Positions 58,856 to 64,000 of a DNA stretch of 64,000 nt are shown in pieces. Source of the stretch: Scenedesmus sp. ARA3 (taxonomy: Eukaryota > Chlorophyta > Chlorophyceae > Sphaeropleales > Scenedesmaceae); assembly GCA_004335835.1 (NCBI GenBank), contig RWJK01001591.1, forward strand, positions 41,566 to 105,565, given 5' to 3'. The position numbers and the translations under genes were made by a program. Every line of letters starts with the position of its first letter. Position 1 is the stretch's first letter. The notes under the pieces were generated by a model, which was not told the DNA's origin, ran no database searches, and saw only the letters and a list, made by a program, of their open reading frames with translations.

Positions 58856-61043
58856 ATGCAGCAGGGCCGGGATGGCGCAGGGCCCAGCAACGCGCCCGTG
58901 CTGCACCGGCCGGCAGCAACTCAGCCCGCCCCCTTCCACATCAGCTGCCTGCTGGAGTTCCAGGATGCCCGCATCGAGGCAGCCTACCAGCACTACATGT
59001 ACAAGATGCAGCAGACAGCAGACGTGTGCCTCATCATCATCAATGTATTCGCAGTGCTGGTAGCACTGGTCAAACAATACGCAATGCCAGTCGCCAGCGG
59101 CCCGCCCACAGCAGCACTCTACCTGCTGTCAGGCAGCCAATCCCTGGCGCTGCTTGCGCTGCTGCTGACAGCGCCAGCAGCATACGCGCGCCACAGAGGG
59201 CTCATCATCGGTTGTACACGCATGTACCGCCTCGCAGTGTGGCTGCTGTACCTGCGGGAGCCGTATCCGCCGCGGCTCTTCCGGCGCAACTTATCGCTGC
59301 GGCTGTTTCTGATGTCCCCTGCGGGCGGCAATGTGTGGCTAGCGCTGTTTTATCCGCTGCCGCTGTCGCTGCACCTGCTGCTGCTGGGGCTGTCTTCACT
59401 GGTGGCGACTTGGAGGAGCTCAGCCTTGCAGGACCGGCTGTCACACCTTGATATTTCACAGGAGCAGCTGGCGCACGCGTACAAGCAGCTGTCGCGCTTT
59501 TCAAAGTGAGTGTGTGTAACATGTTGTTACGAGTGTGTGACAAACAGAGTGTGATGAGCTGCACGAGCCGGGCTTGGCGCACTGCTGGTCCTGGCTGCAG
59601 CAGCTGCATACAAACGTGTCTGTGATGGTGTGCTGGGGCACCAGCATGCAATTCCTTGAGCCAATAGGTAGCAGCAAACAGCAGCTGTGTTACATGTGAA
59701 GCATCCCTGCAGCTGTTGCCAAAGGTCTTCAAACTGACGGTCACCCGCAGCCTGGATGGTCATGTCGCCAGCCACAGAAATATGCCGATTACAGCCACTT
59801 GCTGGGGTCAAGTGCAGCTAGCAGACAGCAGCAGGGTGGCTTCATGTTACTGATGTCAATGTGTGCGGGTTGCCCGGTTTTCTTGCACATGTGTGCCTGG
59901 TGGGGCTGCATGTGGGGCGCACTGCCCACACAAACATGCGGGTTCATCGTCACTGCTTGCTACAAACCCTGGCCACCTGTAACTCTCTACTGCTGCCTGC
60001 TGTCACTGCTGCTGTCGCTGCAGGTTTTTTGAGATGCCGAGTGGCCGGCTGCTGCAGCGCTGGCCGGCGCCCTCCCTGACAGACGCGGACCGCGTGTGGT
60101 GCATGTACGCATTCGTGGCGCTGGTGTACGGCCTGCTGCTGCCGCTGCTGCTGCTGTTCATCAAAGAGGTGCACTTTAGAGGTGAGGCCTGCTGCTGGGT
60201 GGTCAGCTGGCAGCATCGCATCATGTGTGTTTCATGTGCCTTGGTGTGCGCAGCAGCTGCTGCATGTCATGCGTGAGTTGCGCCGCGTGAGTTGCTGTGT
60301 AACTGACCGGGGCCGTGCGATTTTGCCATACAGTAACTGTGTGCGGCTCCCTTGCATGTCCAGCACATCTCTCAGCCAGCGTTGACTTGTACTGCCAGCC
60401 AGCGTTGACTTGTACTGCCAGCCAGCGTTGACTTGTACTGCGTTGCCAGCGTTGACTTGTACTGCCTGGCCTGCTGCAAATTGTGCTGCCTGCAGTCCGC
60501 TTCCTGTACTGGCTGCATGCCCCAACTTGGTACTGCCTGCACCAACGTGGTTGGTTTGTACTGCCTGCCCTGCCGCCACTTGTACTGCCTGCAGTCCGCT
60601 TCCTGTACTGCCTGCGGCCAGCCGTCAGCGAGTCTCACATGAACAGCCTGCGCAACGCGCTGTACAGCATCACCACAGCAGCATGCTTCCTCACCGTCAC
60701 AATGGTGCCATGCGCTTGGAGTCTGGTCCAGCTGGCCTCCCGCTACCTTGCAGCACAGCAGGGCCAGCTGAAGGCAGATGGGGTGCTGTTTTTGTTAACT
60801 GTCGTGAGCTTGGAAGTCTTCATGCGCTTCTGGCTGCTGGCAGTAATGCAGCAGGCAATGCAGCGCGTGGTGAGGCCTGGAATGCTGTGGCTGCTGCTGC
60901 GGATGTCGGGGCTGCAGGCGCGCAGCGCGGCGCTGCTGACGACGGCTGCGCCAGGTCAGCAGCAGCAGCAGCAGCAGCTGCAGCAGGGGGCGGGCAGCGG
61001 GGCGGCTGCTGGCGTGAGTGCAGCAGGGCTGCGGCAGCGGCCT

Positions 61044-61074
<31 letters not shown>

Positions 61075-61082
61075 GCATGTGA
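58856..61082 (+). CDS. Multi-pass membrane protein, unrecognised family
   Basis: Three exons (58856-59505, 60024-60181, 60595-61082) join in phase to 431 residues. About six to eight hydrophobic segments are visible, among them VCLIIINVFAVLVALV, LLALLLTAPAAY, FYPLPLSLHLLLLGLSSLVA, AFVALVYGLLLPLLLLFI, ACFLTVTMVPCAWSLV and GVLFLLTVVSLEVFMRFWLL. Between them lie polar stretches such as LLEFQDARIEAAYQHYMYKM and SHLDISQEQLAHAYKQL. There is no signal peptide. The C terminus is Gln/Ala-rich low complexity. The layout resembles alga-specific integral membrane proteins; no transport motif is visible. The exon-3 start and the 3' end both have tandem copies, and GTGAGT at 61013 offers an alternative 3' splice into the second copy of the tail. 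Confidence 0.78.
60374..60473. repeat. 23-bp minisatellite, four copies
   Basis: The unit GTTGACTTGTACTGCCAGC.. starts at 60381, 60404, 60427 and 60451, in intron 2 of the membrane-protein gene. It is followed by a 98-bp repeat of the exon-3 start. Confidence 0.92.
60483..60620 (+). repeat. Duplicated acceptor and exon-3 start
   Basis: CTGCCTGCAGTCCGCTTCCT occurs near 60487 and again at 60585. The second is the acceptor used for exon 3; the first is a decoy in the same intron. Confidence 0.88.
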
Positions 61083-61138
61083 AGTGCACCAGTGCTTTTG
61101 GGTTGGTGTGTGTTGCAGCAGGGCTGCGGCAGCGGCCT

Positions 61139-61174
<36 letters not shown>

Positions 61175-61196
61175 GCAGCAGCGGCAGGCATGTGAA
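61011..61196 (+). repeat. Duplicated 3' end of membrane-protein gene with CAG runs
   Basis: GCAGGGCTGCGGCAGCGGCC plus a CAG run and GGCATGTGAAGTG occurs twice, ending near 61086 and 61198. The second copy is in the 3' UTR unless the alternative intron from 61013 is used. Confidence 0.88.
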
Positions 61197-61198
61197 GT

Positions 61199-64000
61199 GG
61201 GCAGGCGCTGGTGGTAGCTACCACCACTATAGTGGTGTGAGTGGGTGTGTGCCATGGGTGCAGTTAGGATAGCGCAATGGGATAGATTGGCATGAACTGG
61301 CGGCTGTTCAGGCGGTGGAAGTGACGTGCGCCACGAGTTGCTTTGAGGTTGGTGTGTGTTGCAGTTGGCGTGGCAATGCTGGCCTGGCACGTTTAAACAA
61401 TACGAGCAGGCAGCTTTTGTGGCGATGATTAGGCGCAGCTGTGTTAGCATGATTGGAAGGTTTCCCTTTCTGGGTAAGGCGTTGCAGTGTGCATGCCTGA
61501 TCCAGCATTTTGTGTCTCGCATGGCGGAGGCACAGCTAGTCACTGAGCCAGCTCGCATGATGTGCCGCTGTTGCCGCTGCAGCAACTGCGTCCTATTCTC
61601 AATGAAAACATATGCTGTACGCCGCATAGTGAGCGTACAGCAGCACAAGGTGTGCGAGCCGGGTGTGTGCGCATGCGGAAGTGTGTGCAAGGTCCTCGGT
61701 GCTGCCCTGTGCAAGCTTTGGCAGGGCTGCTTCTAATGCATTGCATCACACGCATGGAATGAGCTTGCGTGGGCGGCAGCTGTGTGTTTGTGCAGTCAGC
61801 AGGGCGCTGAGTAAGGCTGCGCATGGCGTGTACATGTGCTTAGCTGTTTTGGGTTTCAGTCAATCTTGGCAGCTTGTTGGTGTGGTTGTGGCACCATGAT
61901 TGCATGGGGCATTAACTTGCGTGCAACTGCAAAAGCAGCGTGGTGCACAGGTGCTGGTAGCAGCTGGGGTTTGTTTACAGTTGTCGTGTGAGCAGGCAGG
62001 CAGGCATTTGGCTGCTTGCGGTGTTGTGTAGCTCGCATGTGCTTGCCTGACGGCGTTAGTTATAGCGTGCTTCTGTTTGTGTGGCGAACACTTCAACACG
62101 TGCGCAGCAGCTTGCCTCCTGACGTTGCTTACAGGAAGTGGCAGGTTGCAGAACAGGGCGTCAACACATGAATCAGCCCCCAATATTGGCATGCGGCATA
62201 TTTGGGGATTGAACTACAACCAGGGACATTACGGCAGCAGTACGGCTGCTGTTGCTGCTGCTTGCAGCATCAGGTTATGGATGCTGAAGGCGACTAGCGC
62301 GCAACATGGCTCAGGCCACTGTTACAGGAAGCTGCTGTAGCATCTTGCTGCCACTAGCTGCTGCAAGCATCTTCAGATGCTGCCACTACTTTCTCTGAAC
62401 CAGCTGCTTGTGTCCCGTGTTATGGGAAGGGCAACTGATGGTGCCGCTGTGGATTGGAGGCAGTACGGCTGTGCTGCATATGTGTTATGTGTGCTGTAAG
62501 TGTGACGATGTCTCTTTTCCAACACCCGTAGCGGATTGTGTGTGCTGTTAGGCGCTCCACTTTGTGCTCAAAGCCGCACTTGTTTTGGGTGGTGAACTTG
62601 TTTGAAGCCATAGCAGCAGCAGCTGCAGTAGCTACTGCTGCTGTTGCTGGCAGCACCAGCAGAGTACGACCTACGCTGCAGGCAGTGCTGCTTGCTGACT
62701 GCATCTGCAGGGCCAAGCACAGCAATGTGTGCTGCTACATCGCTCCGAGCCGTGTGCCGCCCGCTGGTACGCACACGCACCCAGGCATGGGATAACCTGG
62801 CTTTGGTCTGCTGGTGCCGGTTGCTGTTGAGACTGTAGTGGGGAGGGGTTTGGTGCAAGGGTGGCGCCTGTTCCTGCAAAGTACATCGTTTTCTGGCAGT
62901 ACTGCTGCATGATTGCCTGGTGCTTGCATCTTTCGTGTGATGTTGTGTATGGGCGCGAGTGCTGCTTATTTGGACTAGTGCTCGAATTGTTTGAAGCAGT
63001 GTCACTGACGCCAGCAGACTGCACAAGTGAGCCAGTGCCAGGCTTGCATACTTGTGCACATGTTGTTCTGTGGCAGTGCACTGCTGTCAACCCAATTGCC
63101 ACGTGCAGGCAGTGTATGCTGCATGCAGGACTTTTTAAGCAAGGGCTCGTGCGCCCTGTTTGCGAAAGGTTCAACCAGCTGCAGCGCTAGCCACAGCTAT
63201 GGCTCACGCTTGCCGCTGCTGGTATACTGTGATTGTCAGAATGGCATCCGTGATCTTGATACCTAGCATTTAGGCACGTGGGCATCCCTGCTGAGCATCT
63301 GTGTCAAGCCTTAGAGATTGGAGACCCAAAAAAGTCTCTCTCTAAAGAGGCTGTGCACTAGTTTGGCTGCCTCGCCGCAAAGCTCTCTAAAGAGCATCGG
63401 ACTACGGTTTTGGCTATCTTGGAACACATTCAGTAGGGATCCAGCAAGTTGTTTGGGTGTTGCTGAAAAGTGCACAGTCATGTCCAAGGACAATCCAAGA
63501 GCATCTTGATCCTTGGCTGCGCTCGACTATTTCCTCGCCTGTCCGCCCCTCTCGACTGTTTCCACCATCAGTGCACGTTCACAGTAGACGACACCCACGG
63601 TAAAACAACCAGTATCCGGTGCTGCAGCGAAACAGCCCACCATTCTGGCCATCCGCCTCCTACCATATTGCTCTGGCAACGAGGTAAGTTCATTCAGATA
63701 CGGATAAAAAATCCTGAGTTGCAATAGTTGTGGGAGTGCGGGCGTCGGCTGACTGCTTTAGCCATTCGGACAGTTTTGTATGTCGTTTGCCCTAGCAGCC
63801 ATGCAATGCACTAGCCTCTACAGCAGGGCCCAGCACTTTGTGGACAGCCCACCTCGTGCCCTTCTACGCCCTGTGCCGTATACAGTGGTCCCCCGAGACC
63901 CCGAGACGGCCTCGGTCCCACTGCCAGGTGGTTTGTTGTTGTAACGGGGTCCGATCCCTCCTATGACATCCAGTTTTCCCTCGTTACAGTTGGTAGCTTG
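61199..64000. other. Terminal region, no supported gene
   Basis: 2.8 kb with short open frames on both strands, none showing a domain or a credible exon chain. 63838-63935 looks like it could be an internal exon (FVDSPPRALLRP, ending at a GTGG donor), but it cannot be joined to anything within the window. Confidence 0.4.

Noticed and set aside
61356..61736. 126-codon Cys-rich open frame on +
   Set aside because: No start context, domain or neighbouring exons. The cysteine content is what TGC/TGT-rich non-coding DNA in this genome gives by chance.
63311..63727. Possible transposon or gene fragment at the right end
   Set aside because: Short open frames on both strands but no recognisable motif, repeats or splice chain within the window.

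Overview
This window is nuclear DNA of a green alga (Chlorophyta, most likely Chlorophyceae; the order is not resolved). The evidence is many short spliced exons with GTGAGT/GTGCGT-type donors and TGCAG acceptors, TGTAA poly(A) motifs behind several stops, very abundant CAG/CTG runs, and plant/algal plastid proteins such as a PPD6-type PsbP-domain protein. I read the exons by hand. For twelve genes the splice phases join into one uninterrupted frame from ATG to stop; a thirteenth gene (PRCC-like) is intronless.

Layout. A PiT/PHO4 phosphate transporter (137-5087, +) is followed by about 3 kb without a gene. Next come a cysteine-rich, probably GPI-anchored secreted protein (8052-10023, -) and a Myb/SANT protein (10724-12035, -). 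The latter is divergent from an RTF2 homologue with an N-terminal ubiquitin-like domain (12458-14347, +), and an intronless PRCC-like gene follows (14892-16325, +). Then come an AT-hook/coiled-coil protein (17835-22356, -), a class-IV aminotransferase (23624-26522, -) and a plastid-targeted FAD monooxygenase (27389-31818, -). The monooxygenase is divergent from a small unrecognised protein (32536-33684, +). The window continues with a papain-type protease (34456-38799, +), PPD6 (40384-42916, -), a secreted serine beta-lactamase-like hydrolase (44214-47759, +), an 846-residue plastid-targeted coiled-coil protein (48708-57680, -) and a multi-pass membrane protein (58856-61082, +). The last 2.9 kb holds no gene I can support.

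The genes are not an operon. Several share a compartment: PPD6, the monooxygenase and the coiled-coil protein carry plastid-type presequences, while the protease, the hydrolase and the cysteine-rich protein carry secretory signals.

The most striking feature is a recurrent exon-edge tandem duplication. In at least eleven of the fourteen genes, 40-180 bp around a splice junction or a gene's 3' end is repeated two to seven times. The extra copies lie in the adjoining intron or 3' UTR and not inside the reading frame. When an exon start is copied the spare copies lie upstream; when an exon end is copied they lie downstream. Splicing from the first donor to the last acceptor would therefore leave the protein unchanged. 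Both assembly gaps (runs of N) fall inside such arrays. Other noteworthy items are an RLRGG-ending ubiquitin-like module on RTF2, a 282-bp MITE-like element with 42-bp terminal inverted repeats, CTG runs abutting 3' splice sites, and a 17-bp perfect hairpin.
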